NCBI RefSeq assembly: GCF_019656315.1
Contig: NZ_BPLU01000035.1
Location: 1-64,000, forward strand
DNA length: 64,000 nucleotides
Reading direction: 5' to 3'
Source: Flavobacterium sp. UMI-01
Lineage (GTDB): Bacteria > Bacteroidota > Bacteroidia > Flavobacteriales > Flavobacteriaceae
In this document: positions 7,801 through 16,420 of the stretch, in pieces
How the letters are laid out: each line of letters starts with the position of its first letter
How positions within the stretch are numbered: the first letter of the stretch is position 1
The notes under the pieces: generated by a model
The model's input: the letters and a program-made list of their open reading frames with translations, nothing else
Databases searched by the model: none
What the model was told of the DNA's origin: nothing
Made by a program: the position numbers and the translations under genes

Positions 7801-9488
7801 GCTTTAATGTCTTTTAATCGTAATTGTGTGGTGATGGTTCCGTTCCATTCGTTTTCATCAATGCAATAGGCGGCTTCGAAGTTTTTTTGATGGGTAACCA
7901 AATCCATTTTTTTGCCCAAACCAAATCCAATGGCAGCTATCCCTTCGCTATTGTTTTGTTTGACAAACAATCGAAGGTGTTCGTCCTCTTTGCCCATTTT
8001 TTTGGCGTAGCCAGTATCTTTTACATTTTTTGTCAAAAAAACAGGAGTCATATTTTGAGGGCCAAAAGGTTCAAATTGTTTTAAAATTCGAATCAGTTTT
8101 GGTGTGATTTGGTCAAAATTAATTTCGGCATCGATTTCGATTTCGGGGATGCGTTGTTCGGGTAGGATGGTTTCTTGGACTTGTTTTTCAAAAGCGTTTT
8201 TGAATTGATTGTAATTCTCTGCTTTCAAAGTCATACCTGCTGCGTACATGTGTCCACCAAATTGCTCCAAATGTTCAGAGCAAGCTTCGAGTGCGTTATA
8301 CACATCAAATCCTTTTACAGAACGTGCCGAAGCAGCATATTTATCACCACTTTTGGTAAAAACCAAAGTAGGGCGGTAAAAATTTTCTATCAATCGGGAC
8401 GCTACAATTCCAATCACGCCTTTGTGCCAATCTTCTTGAAAAACCACAGTCGAAAAGCGTTCTTCTTCATTATTGGCAACGATTTGGTTCAGTGCTTCTT
8501 TGGTGATTTGTTGGTCAAGTCCTTTGCGGTCGGCATTGTATTGTTCAATTTCAGAAGCAAATTGTTGGGCTTGCTCAAAGTCAAATTCAGTTAGTAATTC
8601 TACGGCATGGTTGCCATGTTTGATGCGTCCCGCTGCGTTGATTCGGGGGGCAACAATAAAAACAACATCCGTAATGTCCAATGTTTTCTTTTTCACTTGG
8701 TGAACCAAGGCTTTGATTCCAGGGCGTGGATTCTCGTTGATTACTTGCAGTCCAAAATACGCCAATACACGGTTTTCGCCCGTGATGGGTACAATATCCG
8801 CAGCAATAGCTGTCGCAACCAAATCAAGATAGGGTATCAAATCGGTGATGGTTTCGTTTCGATTTTGACCTAAGGCTTGGATTAATTTAAAGCCCACGCC
8901 GCAACCGCACAATTCATCATAAGGATAGGTGCAATCGTTTCTTTTGGGGTCGAGTACGGCAACCGCTTGAGGTAATGAGTCTCCCGGGCGGTGGTGGTCA
9001 CAAATGATAAAGTCGATGTTTTTTTCTTTGGCGTAGGTCACATGCTCAATCGATTTGATGCCACAGTCCAACGCAATAATTAATGAAAAATCATTGTCCT
9101 CAGCAAAATCGATTCCCTTGAATGAAACGCCGTATCCTTCCAAATAACGGTCTGGAATATAAGTGGCAACATTGGGATAATGTGATTTTAAATAAGCCGA
9201 AACCAATGAAACAGCGGTTGTCCCATCGACATCGTAATCGCCAAAAACCAGTATGTTTTCATTGTTCTTGATGGCTTTTTCGATGCGTTCTACTGCTTTG
9301 TCCATATCTTTCATCAAGTACGGATCATGTAAATGGTCTAGCGACGGACGAAAAAAGGCTTTGGCTTCTTCAAAAGTTTCAATGCCACGTTGTACTAGTA
9401 ATGTAGCCACAAAATCTTCCACATTTAGGGCTTGCGCCAAATGTTTGATTTTATCTTCGGAAGGTTTTGGTTTTAGGGTCCAACGCAT
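7797..9488 (-). CDS. recJ: Single-stranded-DNA-specific exonuclease RecJ
   Basis: A 563-residue 5'-3' exonuclease of the DHH phosphoesterase superfamily, acting on single-stranded DNA in recombination and mismatch repair. The metal-binding blocks are clear: FGDYDVDG (D84, D86, D88), the D-C-G at about 141-143, and DHH (D164-H166). The DHHA1 domain has FGGHMYAAG (about residues 410-420), and an OB-like C-terminal segment follows. Length is normal for RecJ. It overlaps the downstream MFS gene by 4 bases and is preceded by the HopJ-family gene on the same strand. Confidence 0.95.
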   Translation of the reverse strand: MRWTLKPKPSEDKIKHLAQALNVEDFVATLLVQRGIETFEEAKAFFRPSLDHLHDPYLMKDMDKAVERIEKAIKNNENILVFGDYDVDGTTAVSLVSAYLKSHYPNVATYIPDRYLEGYGVSFKGIDFAEDNDFSLIIALDCGIKSIEHVTYAKEKNIDFIICDHHRPGDSLPQAVAVLDPKRNDCTYPYDELCGCGVGFKLIQALGQNRNETITDLIPYLDLVATAIAADIVPITGENRVLAYFGLQVINENPRPGIKALVHQVKKKTLDITDVVFIVAPRINAAGRIKHGNHAVELLTEFDFEQAQQFASEIEQYNADRKGLDQQITKEALNQIVANNEEERFSTVVFQEDWHKGVIGIVASRLIENFYRPTLVFTKSGDKYAASARSVKGFDVYNALEACSEHLEQFGGHMYAAGMTLKAENYNQFKNAFEKQVQETILPEQRIPEIEIDAEINFDQITPKLIRILKQFEPFGPQNMTPVFLTKNVKDTGYAKKMGKEDEHLRLFVKQNNSEGIAAIGFGLGKKMDLVTHQKNFEAAYCIDENEWNGTITTQLRLKDIKA

Positions 9489-9527
9489 TGTTTTTTGTTT
9501 AAAGATTAAAGTTTTTACGTTTAAAAT

Positions 9528-9872
9528 TTATTTAAAATTCAATGCAATCCCTTCAAATTCGATGCCGTCCCAGCCGTATTTCATAAAATTGCGGATGTTT
9601 TGGTGATTGTCTCCTTCGGGGTCTCCTAATACCTCGTCAAAATAATAACTTCCAAAACAAGCTAAGGTTTCTTCTTTGGTCAACTGTTGCATTTGGGCGA
9701 AAGCAAATAATTTGCAAGAACCTGAATTAGTTCCTGCGGCATTATGCGTATCTCCGTTTTTGAATGCGGTAGGAGTGAAGTCATAATTTTCTTCAATTAC
9801 TGCCATAGTATCTGCAAAGGCAATGTCATTTGGTGTTTCTTTTAATTTGGTAATAAAGGATTGTAAAGTCAT
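9528..9872 (-). CDS. HopJ type III effector family protein
   Basis: A 114-residue protein that matches the HopJ family. The hallmark stretch NAAGTNSGSCKLFAFAQ and the motif CFGSYYFDEVLGDPEGDNHQNIRNF are visible. The family name comes from a Pseudomonas effector, but homologues are widespread in bacteria without type III secretion, and none is seen here, so a housekeeping role is more likely. The protein has no signal peptide. It sits between rsmI and recJ on the same strand with short gaps (11 and 39 bases), suggesting one transcript. Confidence 0.85.
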   Translation of the reverse strand: MTLQSFITKLKETPNDIAFADTMAVIEENYDFTPTAFKNGDTHNAAGTNSGSCKLFAFAQMQQLTKEETLACFGSYYFDEVLGDPEGDNHQNIRNFMKYGWDGIEFEGIALNFK

Positions 9873-9883
9873 AAGTAGGTTGT

Positions 9884-10600
9884 TTATTCTTCGTCTTTTT
9901 GAAATTTATTTTTTTTAGGTTCTTTTACAATGGTTTTGCCACCAATAACGACCACAATTTCGCCGCGCGGTGCGGTTTTTTCAAAATGGGCAAGCACTTC
10001 GCGAGCTGTTCCTCTCACATTTTCTTCGTGTAGTTTGGATAATTCTCTGGATACGCAAATAGGGCGGTCTTCGCCAAAATAGGTAATGAATTCAGCTAAA
10101 GTTTTGACTAATTTATGAGGCGAAACATAGAGAATCATGGTGCGAGTTTCTTCGGCGAGTTCTAAATATCGGGTTTGACGTCCTTTTTTCTCGGGTAAAA
10201 AACCTTCAAATACAAATTTGTCATTGGGCAAACCACTGTTGACTAAGGCAGGTACAAAAGCCGTAGCACCAGGCAAACATTCCACCGCGATGCCGTTTTC
10301 TATACAAGCGCGCGTGAGTAAAAAACCTGGGTCAGAGATGGCTGGTGTTCCCGCGTCCGAAATCAAAGCGATGGTTTCGCCTGCTTTTAATCGGGCAATA
10401 ATGTTTTCGGTGGTTTTGTGTTCGTTATGCATGTGGTGACTATGCATGTGCGTGCTTATCTCAAAATGCTTCAAGAGTTTTCCGCTCGTACGCGTATCTT
10501 CGGCTAGAATCAAATCAGCTTCTTTCAGAATTCGGATGGCTCTAAAAGTCATATCTTCAAGATTGCCAATGGGCGTAGGAACGATATATAATTTTGACAT
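9884..10600 (-). CDS. rsmI: 16S rRNA (cytidine1402-2'-O)-methyltransferase RsmI
   Basis: A 238-residue SAM-dependent tetrapyrrole-methylase-fold enzyme that 2'-O-methylates C1402 of 16S rRNA at the decoding centre. Signatures: LYIVPTPIGNLEDMTFRA at the N-terminus, LAEDTRTSGKLLKHF, LISDAGTPAISDPG and CLPGATAFVPALVNSG. I chose the ATG at 10600 since the family starts with MSKLYIVPTPIG; a longer frame from 10645 would begin almost at the predicted transcription start. It is probably the first gene of the rsmI-hopJ-recJ-MFS transcript. Confidence 0.93.
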   Translation of the reverse strand: MSKLYIVPTPIGNLEDMTFRAIRILKEADLILAEDTRTSGKLLKHFEISTHMHSHHMHNEHKTTENIIARLKAGETIALISDAGTPAISDPGFLLTRACIENGIAVECLPGATAFVPALVNSGLPNDKFVFEGFLPEKKGRQTRYLELAEETRTMILYVSPHKLVKTLAEFITYFGEDRPICVSRELSKLHEENVRGTAREVLAHFEKTAPRGEIVVVIGGKTIVKEPKKNKFQKDEE

Positions 10601-10658
10601 AGTCAGTCTAACATTGGTTTTTATAATTATTAGCCACAGACCCATTGGTGCTAAAGAA

Positions 10659-10666
10659 CAAAAGTA
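10659..10666 (-). promoter_or_regulatory. Candidate -7 box for rsmI
   Basis: TACTTTTG on the minus strand fits TAnnTTTG. A start about 7 bases on would leave a leader of about 50 bases to the chosen ATG at 10600. Confidence 0.45.
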
Positions 10667-10677
10667 AGAACTTTTAC

Positions 10678-10738
10678 AACCGCAGATTTACTTTTCTTAA
10701 CAACAAATATAGGTTTGAAAATCTGTGAATCTGCGGTT
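10678..10738. repeat. Inverted repeat AACCGCAGATT / AATCTGCGGTT
   Basis: Two perfect 11-base arms (10678-10688 and 10728-10738) flank a 39-base loop between rsmI and the acidic-protein gene. It lacks a clean T-run on either side, so it is more likely a spacer repeat than a terminator. Confidence 0.55.
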
Positions 10739-10812
10739 ATTTTAAGAGATCCTTTTTTGCATTCAGTTGAAATGAATTGATGGCTAATTTGTTTTTTGAT
10801 AGTGAAAAGGAC

Positions 10813-11847
10813 TTACAAAAATTTCTTCTCTATAATTTCCATAAAACGCTCTTCATAATCTGTTTTTCCTTTCCAGTCGTTGTAGTCCGGTTTAACCATG
10901 TCTTCGATAAAAGCTTTGGTTTCATAGAAATTGTCAAAAGTCATAATTTGGCTCATCACTCGGTTGTAGTCTTCTCTACTATTGCCAAATAAATGTTTTA
11001 CAAAGGCAATCTGGTCGTTCAAATCGATGTCGATTCCTTTTGAAAATTTATCATTTAATGAAATTACTTTTGGAGCTGCTTTTTCAAGAACCGTTTGGTT
11101 TTTGGCAGCAGGCGCACTTTCTTCAATAGTTGTATTGCTTTCAACTGCTTCAAAAACAGGAGTAGGAGGGATAGCAGGTATTTCGTCCACTTTTACAAAC
11201 TGCGGTTCGTTATATTGACCACCTAGTAAATCTTCGAATGAAATTTGAATCGCTTCGTTTTTCTTGCTGGTTTCCACTTCGATTTTGTCTTCTTCTACTT
11301 CTTCTGTTAAACTAAAGCTAGGAATAAAAGCAGGAGGAGTAATGGGGGCTGTTTTTTCTTCAACGGCTACTTCTTCTTGAATAATTTCTTCTTCAGCTGC
11401 TGCTTCTTCCACTTTTTCGGATACTATCTCTTGGATAGGTTCCTGTGTTAGTAATTCCTCGTTATTATCTTCGATTTCAATTTTTTCTTCCTCAATACTT
11501 TCGGTTTTATCTTCGATGGGAGTCAAAATTTCTGGAGTAACCAATGTGGCTTCGGCTATAGGTGTGTTTATCTCTAAACGATCTTCTGTTTTTTCTTCCT
11601 CAATCATGGCAGGAGGAATAACAGGCTCTTTTGGAGTATCAAAGAAGTTTGCAACATCAGTCAAAATAGCCTCTTGGCCAATGGTAGGTTTAATGTCTCC
11701 ATATTGTTCTTCTACAAATCGCAGCACGGCTAATTTTTCGTATAACTTTTGGGTTTCCAAAAACAATTGGTTGATATCAGATTTGTTTTTTAGTTGTAGT
11801 ATGCGGTGTGCAATGCTTATTAAATCGGCTTCCAATCTTTTTTTCAT
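10813..11847 (-). CDS. Conserved hypothetical, acidic linker protein
   Basis: A 344-residue cytoplasmic protein in three parts. The first about 70 residues are predicted helical (MKKRLEADLISIAHRILQLK). The middle, about residues 85-250, is a low-complexity E/V/I/P-rich acidic linker. The last about 75 residues (ISLNDKFSKGIDIDLNDQIAF onward, with a KHLFGNSREDYNRV motif) form a compact helical domain. I know similar proteins from flavobacterial genomes but no function. The layout of two folded ends and a charged tether suggests a scaffold or adaptor. Its divergent neighbour is tdk. Confidence 0.7.
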   Translation of the reverse strand: MKKRLEADLISIAHRILQLKNKSDINQLFLETQKLYEKLAVLRFVEEQYGDIKPTIGQEAILTDVANFFDTPKEPVIPPAMIEEEKTEDRLEINTPIAEATLVTPEILTPIEDKTESIEEEKIEIEDNNEELLTQEPIQEIVSEKVEEAAAEEEIIQEEVAVEEKTAPITPPAFIPSFSLTEEVEEDKIEVETSKKNEAIQISFEDLLGGQYNEPQFVKVDEIPAIPPTPVFEAVESNTTIEESAPAAKNQTVLEKAAPKVISLNDKFSKGIDIDLNDQIAFVKHLFGNSREDYNRVMSQIMTFDNFYETKAFIEDMVKPDYNDWKGKTDYEERFMEIIEKKFL

Positions 11848-12235
11848 AACAGTAGAAATTATAATATATGGCGAATGTTGTTTGTTGTTTTAGTTCTCTA
11901 AATAAGGATTTGGTTTTATCTATGATAAACGTATTAAATTTTTTTAATACCAATTATACCCATTTATACGAAAATAGTATTGTCTCAATTTCACGAATCT
12001 GCCATGGACAGAAAAATAAGTGTAATTTTATCTTGGCACTTTTTCAATTTGTGATAATTTGTAAAATTTGAGTTTAACTTTTTTAACACAGTTGCCTGTT
12101 TTAATGATGCTAAAACCTTTTATTTGATAAAAATTTTCTACTTTTGAGATGAAGCAAAAGTACAAAATCTCAAGTGCTTTTATCATGGTACAAAGTAATA
12201 AAAACTATTCATTTTTTAAGTAAGAAAAAAATAAA
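11848..12235. other. 388-bp divergent intergenic region
   Basis: No coding frame with support. It must hold the promoters of the acidic-protein gene and of tdk, but no strict TAnnTTTG box with a -33 TTG stood out. A TGCCA...TGGCA inverted pair lies at about 12001-12042. Nothing else was recognised. Confidence 0.5.
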
Positions 12236-12826
12236 ATGTTTCTCGAAAATACAGTAAATCATAAAGAGCAGTTTGGTTGGATTGAAGTGATAAGTGGTTC
12301 GATGTTTTCGGGTAAAACAGAAGAATTAATTCGCCGCCTAAAGAGGGCACAGTTTGCCAAGCAAAAAGTTGAAATTTTTAAACCATCATTAGATACAAGA
12401 TATCATGATGAAAGAGTTGTTTCTCATGATGCGAATGAGTTTCGTTCTACTCCAGTTCCTGCAGCAGCAAATATTGCGCTTTTGGCACAGGGATGTGATG
12501 TTATAGGTATTGATGAAGCACAGTTTTTTGATGACGAAATTGTAACGGTTTGTAATGATTTGGCCAATCAAGGAATCCGTGTCATTGTAGCAGGATTGGA
12601 TATGGATTTTAAAGGAAATCCTTTTGGCCCGATGCCAGCCTTAATGGCCACAGCCGAATATGTAACCAAGGTGCATGCAGTGTGTACCCGAACTGGGAAT
12701 TTAGCGCATTATAGCTTTCGAAAAAATGATAATGACAAACTGGTAATGCTAGGCGAAACAGAGGAATACGAGCCATTGAGTCGTGCTGCTTATTATCAAG
12801 CGATGCGTGAAACCAAAGAGATTTAG
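12236..12826 (+). CDS. tdk: Thymidine kinase
   Basis: A 196-residue class II thymidine kinase that phosphorylates thymidine with ATP in the salvage pathway. The P-loop GSMFSGKTEE is at residues 21-30, followed by FKPSLDTRYHDERVVSHD and the Mg-binding GIDEAQFFDD. The lasso region ends with EEYEPLSRAAYY. The zinc-ribbon cysteines found in many homologues are mostly absent: only one (AVCTRTG) remains. I believe this is usual in related Bacteroidota enzymes, but it is worth noting. The gene stands alone and ends at a strong hairpin. Confidence 0.93.
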   Translation: MFLENTVNHKEQFGWIEVISGSMFSGKTEELIRRLKRAQFAKQKVEIFKPSLDTRYHDERVVSHDANEFRSTPVPAAANIALLAQGCDVIGIDEAQFFDDEIVTVCNDLANQGIRVIVAGLDMDFKGNPFGPMPALMATAEYVTKVHAVCTRTGNLAHYSFRKNDNDKLVMLGETEEYEPLSRAAYYQAMRETKEI

Positions 12827-12840
12827 CTCTGATAAAAATA

Positions 12841-12885
12841 AAACCATTAAGAAATTAAGTTCAATCTTAATTTTCTTAATGGTTT
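12841..12885. terminator. Hairpin between tdk and rpoN
   Basis: A long near-perfect stem (AAACCATTAAGAA-ATTAAG against its complement with one bulge, loop of about 6 bases) lies between the convergent ends of tdk and rpoN. Its A/T-rich arms could end transcription in both directions. The 20-base left arm also occurs exactly at 56595-56614. Confidence 0.55.
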
Positions 12886-12908
12886 ATAAATTAAAAATCT
12901 AAAGGGTT

Positions 12909-14369
12909 TTAAATCTTCTTCCTCATTCTCGCCACTGGAATATCAAGTTGTTCTCTATATTTGGCAATGGTTCTGCGAGCTATAGGATATCCTTTTTCTT
13001 TGAGTAATTCTGCCAGTTGATCATCAGGATAGGGTTTTTTCTTGTCTTCGGCTTCGATGATGTTTTGCAATATTTTTTTGATTTCAAGAGTAGAAACGTC
13101 TTCCCCTTGGTCATTTTTCATGGCTTCGGAGAAAAATTCTTTAATTAATTTGGTTCCGTATGGAGTTTCTACATATTTGCTATTGGCCACACGCGAAATG
13201 GTTGAAATATCCAATCCTACCAAATCGGCTATGTCTTTCAAAATCATGGGTTTTAGTTTTGTTTCGTCGCCATCTAAGAAATAGTCTTCTTGGTAATGCA
13301 TAATGGCATTCATCGTTACGTACAAAGTTTCTTGGCGCTGACGAATGGCATCTATAAACCATTTGGCGGAGTCCAATTTTTGTTTGATAAACTGTACTGC
13401 ATCTTTTTGATCACTCGATTTGTCTCTTGAGTCTTTGTAAGTACGAAGCATTTCTTGATAATCCTTAGAAACGTGTAACGAAGGAGCGTTACGACCGTTA
13501 AGGGTCAATTCGAGTTCGCCATCCACAATACGAATAGCAAAATCAGGCACGACATTTTCAGTGATTTTGTTGTTGCCCGTAAAAGAACCCCCTGGTTTAG
13601 GGTTGAGTCGTTCAATTTCGTGAACAGCTTTTTTAAGTTGTTCTTTTGAAACATTGTATTTCTGAATCAATTTGTCGTAATGCTTTTTGGTAAACGCATC
13701 AAATTGATTTTCGATGATATCAATGGCTAGGTCCACATATTCTGTGGGTGTTCGGTGTTTTAATTGGAGCAACAAACACTCTTGTAAATCTCGAGCCCCT
13801 ACACCCGATGGTTCTAATTCGTGAATAACATGCAGCATTTTTTCGACCATTTCTTCATCGGTATAGATACCTTGAGTAAAGGCCATGTCATCGACTAAAT
13901 CAGGGAGACTTCTGCGGATGTATCCCATATCATCAATACTACCTACGAGAAACTCGGCAATTTGACGTTCATCATCTTCTAAAATAAAGGTGTTCAGTTG
14001 ATTGATTAAATCCTGATGAAAGCTAATAGGTGCTACAATGGGAGATTCTCTGTCGTCATCGTCATCACTATAATTGTTGACCTGCGTTTTATAATCTGGG
14101 GTGTCATCATCGCTTAAATACTCATCAATATTGATATCGTCGGTGTCAATTCTTTCGCTTTCATCGTATTCATCATACTCGTCATTTTGAAATTCGTCAT
14201 TCTCGTAATTGTCTTCTTCGTTCCCAGATTCAAGCGCTGGGTTTTCGTTCATTTCTTCTAACAGACGCTGTTCAAAGGCTTGCGTAGGCAATTGAATTAA
14301 CTTCATCAACTGAATTTGTTGAGGAGATAATTTTTGAGATAATTTTAAATTTAAGAATTGCTTTAGCAT
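12909..14369 (-). CDS. rpoN: RNA polymerase sigma-54 factor
   Basis: A 486-residue RpoN. Region I with its Gln-rich activator-contact helix is at the start (LSQKLSPQQIQLMKLIQLP). Region II is a long acidic stretch of Asp/Glu/Asn/Tyr (about residues 50-105). The core-binding and HTH regions follow, and the RpoN box reads ARRTIAKYRE near residue 465. It directs core RNA polymerase to -24/-12 promoters and requires AAA+ activators, none of which is in this window. The gene is a single unit behind a repeat-rich spacer. Confidence 0.95.
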   Translation of the reverse strand: MLKQFLNLKLSQKLSPQQIQLMKLIQLPTQAFEQRLLEEMNENPALESGNEEDNYENDEFQNDEYDEYDESERIDTDDINIDEYLSDDDTPDYKTQVNNYSDDDDDRESPIVAPISFHQDLINQLNTFILEDDERQIAEFLVGSIDDMGYIRRSLPDLVDDMAFTQGIYTDEEMVEKMLHVIHELEPSGVGARDLQECLLLQLKHRTPTEYVDLAIDIIENQFDAFTKKHYDKLIQKYNVSKEQLKKAVHEIERLNPKPGGSFTGNNKITENVVPDFAIRIVDGELELTLNGRNAPSLHVSKDYQEMLRTYKDSRDKSSDQKDAVQFIKQKLDSAKWFIDAIRQRQETLYVTMNAIMHYQEDYFLDGDETKLKPMILKDIADLVGLDISTISRVANSKYVETPYGTKLIKEFFSEAMKNDQGEDVSTLEIKKILQNIIEAEDKKKPYPDDQLAELLKEKGYPIARRTIAKYREQLDIPVARMRKKI

Positions 14370-14532
14370 TTTTATTGTTTAACTGTTTAGTTGATTAATC
14401 GGTTAAGCTTAGTTAACGGCACTACATCAACTCATCATTTTAAAAAAATTAATTTTAGAAATCAGTATTTTATTCATCACTTATTGGTGATAGTTACGAT
14501 TAAACAGTTAAGCAATTAACCGATTAATCTAT
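14370..14532. repeat. Spacer with AT-rich microrepeats between rpoN and asnS
   Basis: The two ends of this 163-base spacer carry related words in both orientations (TTAACTGTTTA, GATTAATCGGTTAA and their complements). No gene is seen. The pattern is of a degenerate simple repeat, not a single operator. Confidence 0.45.
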
Positions 14533-15966
14533 TTAAAATTCCGCATTACCAGGTGTTCTTGGGAAAGGAATCACATCACGAATGTTAGTCATACCCGTTA
14601 CAAACAACACCAATCGTTCGAAACCTAGACCAAAGCCTGAGTGTACTGCACTACCAAAACGTCTTGTGTCTAAGTACCATGATAATTCTTTTTCGTCGAT
14701 ACCAATGGTTTTCATTTTTTCGACTAAAACATCATAACGTTCCTCGCGTTGGGAACCGCCCACAATTTCGCCAATACCAGGAAAAAGTATGTCCATTGCC
14801 CGCACGGTTTTTCCATCTTCGTTCAGTCTCATGTAGAAAGCCTTGATGTTGGCTGGGTAATCGTATAAAATTACGGGGCATTTAAAGTGCTTTTCTACCA
14901 AATAACGTTCGTGTTCCGATTGTAAATCGGCGCCCCATTCGTTTATGACAAACTGGAATTTCTTCTTTTTATTAGGTACTGAATCTCTCAGAATATCAAT
15001 AGCTTCGGTATAGGAAACACGTTTGAATTTGTTTTCGAGTACAAAGTGTAATTTTTCTAACAAATTCATTTCGCTACGCTCTGCCTGAGGTTTTGTTTTT
15101 TCTTCTTCTAACAAACGAGTGGTTAGAAATTGCAAATCGTCAGGACATTGTTCCATGGTGTATCGAATCACATATTGAATGAAATCTTCAGCCAAATCCA
15201 TGTTGTCGTCTAAGTCATTAAACGCTACTTCGGGCTCAATCATCCAGAATTCGGCCAAATGGCGAGAGGTATTTGAATTTTCGGCTCTAAAAGTAGGTCC
15301 AAAAGTATAAATTTGCCCCAAAGCCATCGCAAAGGTTTCGCCTTCTAATTGACCTGAAACGGTTAAATTAGTGTGTTTTCCAAAGAAATCTTTCTTGTAA
15401 TCAATAGCTCCTTCTTCTGTTTTAGGTAAACTGTGCAAAGGCAAAGAAGTTACCTGAAACATCTCTCCAGCACCTTCGGCATCAGCACCTGTGATGATGG
15501 GCGTGTTGACATATACAAAACCTTTTTGTTGAAAATAGCTATGTACCGCAAAGGACAAAACCGAACGCACTCTCATTATAGCACCAAAAGCGTTGGTACG
15601 CACTCGCAAATGGGCATTTTCTCTTAAAAATTCCAAAGAATGCTTTTTGGGTTGCATGGGGAATTTTTCAGGGTCGGCATCGCCTAAAATTTCCAGTTGT
15701 GTGACTTGAATTTCTACTTTTTGTCCAGCGCCTTTGCTTTCAACCAGGTTCCCCGTAACCGAAATGGCTGCACCTGTAGTAATTCTTTTTAATATTTCAT
15801 CAGGGGTGTTTTCAAAATCCACCACGCATTGTATGTTGTTGATGGTCGAACCATCATTCAAAGCAATAAATTGATTGTTTCTAAAAGTTCTTACCCATCC
15901 TTTTGCATTCACTTCTTGTAGTGTTGATGGACTGTTTAGTAGGTCCTTTATTTTTGTATGCTTCAT
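14533..15966 (-). CDS. asnS: Asparaginyl-tRNA synthetase
   Basis: A 477-residue class IIb synthetase that charges tRNA-Asn. It has an N-terminal OB anticodon-binding domain ([18 protein letters not shown]) and the class II core: motif 2 with [23 protein letters not shown], and motif 3 [25 protein letters not shown]. The F-x-x-H-L-A-E-F-W-M-x-E-P-E signature separates AsnRS from AspRS, which is also in this window (47324). I chose the ATG at 15966 because the longer frame needs a TTG start. A TATATTTG box lies upstream. Confidence 0.95.
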   Translation of the reverse strand: MKHTKIKDLLNSPSTLQEVNAKGWVRTFRNNQFIALNDGSTINNIQCVVDFENTPDEILKRITTGAAISVTGNLVESKGAGQKVEIQVTQLEILGDADPEKFPMQPKKHSLEFLRENAHLRVRTNAFGAIMRVRSVLSFAVHSYFQQKGFVYVNTPIITGADAEGAGEMFQVTSLPLHSLPKTEEGAIDYKKDFFGKHTNLTVSGQLEGETFAMALGQIYTFGPTFRAENSNTSRHLAEFWMIEPEVAFNDLDDNMDLAEDFIQYVIRYTMEQCPDDLQFLTTRLLEEEKTKPQAERSEMNLLEKLHFVLENKFKRVSYTEAIDILRDSVPNKKKKFQFVINEWGADLQSEHERYLVEKHFKCPVILYDYPANIKAFYMRLNEDGKTVRAMDILFPGIGEIVGGSQREERYDVLVEKMKTIGIDEKELSWYLDTRRFGSAVHSGFGLGFERLVLFVTGMTNIRDVIPFPRTPGNAEF

Positions 15967-16009
15967 TGTAGGTGTCAATAACTATTAACAATAATACGTT
16001 TCTTTAGTA

Positions 16010-16017
16010 CAAATATA
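16010..16017 (-). promoter_or_regulatory. Candidate -7 box for asnS
   Basis: TATATTTG on the minus strand, 43 bases before the asnS ATG at 15966, matches TAnnTTTG. No convincing -33 element was seen. Confidence 0.45.
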
Positions 16018-16370
16018 ATTCATTTTTTTAAAGGAATTAGCCACCCTGAAGTTTATTAGAAGCTTATTCTCTTTGTCAGGTATAAATGCAGTTCGCTTCT
16101 GCTTGCATGTGGTTTTGAGCTAGGCAGTTGTAAAAACCGTATTATAATGCTTAGCTATTCTCTTGAGGGTCATGGTCACAAAGAAGCCTAAAGAAAAATA
16201 CGGAGAATGGCTAGTGTTTTGAAAAGAGTAAGTAAATAAAACGCAATTGTTTTCTTAAGGCTTGAAATGGGAAGAAATGCATGGTTATCTTTTTTTCAAA
16301 TTCTTTGTGCGGACATGCCTTTGATTTTTAATCCCAAAAGTATTTTTGTGAAATAATCACTCCAAGCCCC
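16018..16370. other. Non-coding spacer upstream of asnS
   Basis: No supported coding frame on either strand. An imperfect inverted repeat (TTAGCTATTCTC at 16151-16162 and its near-complement at 16203-16214) could fold. No known RNA family was recognised. It might be a decayed gene or an unannotated small RNA. Confidence 0.4.
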
Positions 16371-16402
16371 AAAAAAAAGCAACTCGAGTGGAGTTGCTTT
16401 TA
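16371..16402 (-). terminator. Terminator downstream of the glucosidase gene
   Basis: A perfect 11-bp stem (AAAAGCAACTC at 16375-16385 and its complement at 16391-16401) with a 5-base loop, followed on the minus strand by a T-run, lies just past the stop of the gene ending at 16421. Confidence 0.8.
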
Positions 16403-16420
16403 TAGATAATAAGATGTTTT

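Noticed and set aside
9528..9872. HopJ gene as evidence of a type III secretion effector
   Set aside because: No secretion genes; the family is common in non-pathogens.
12031..12050. Possible sigma-54 promoter (TGGCAC) upstream of tdk
   Set aside because: No TTGC-type -12 element at the required spacing.
15979..16420. A 6S-like or other structured RNA in the asnS-glucosidase gap
   Set aside because: Only weak imperfect inverted repeats; no closing stem or conserved motif recognised.
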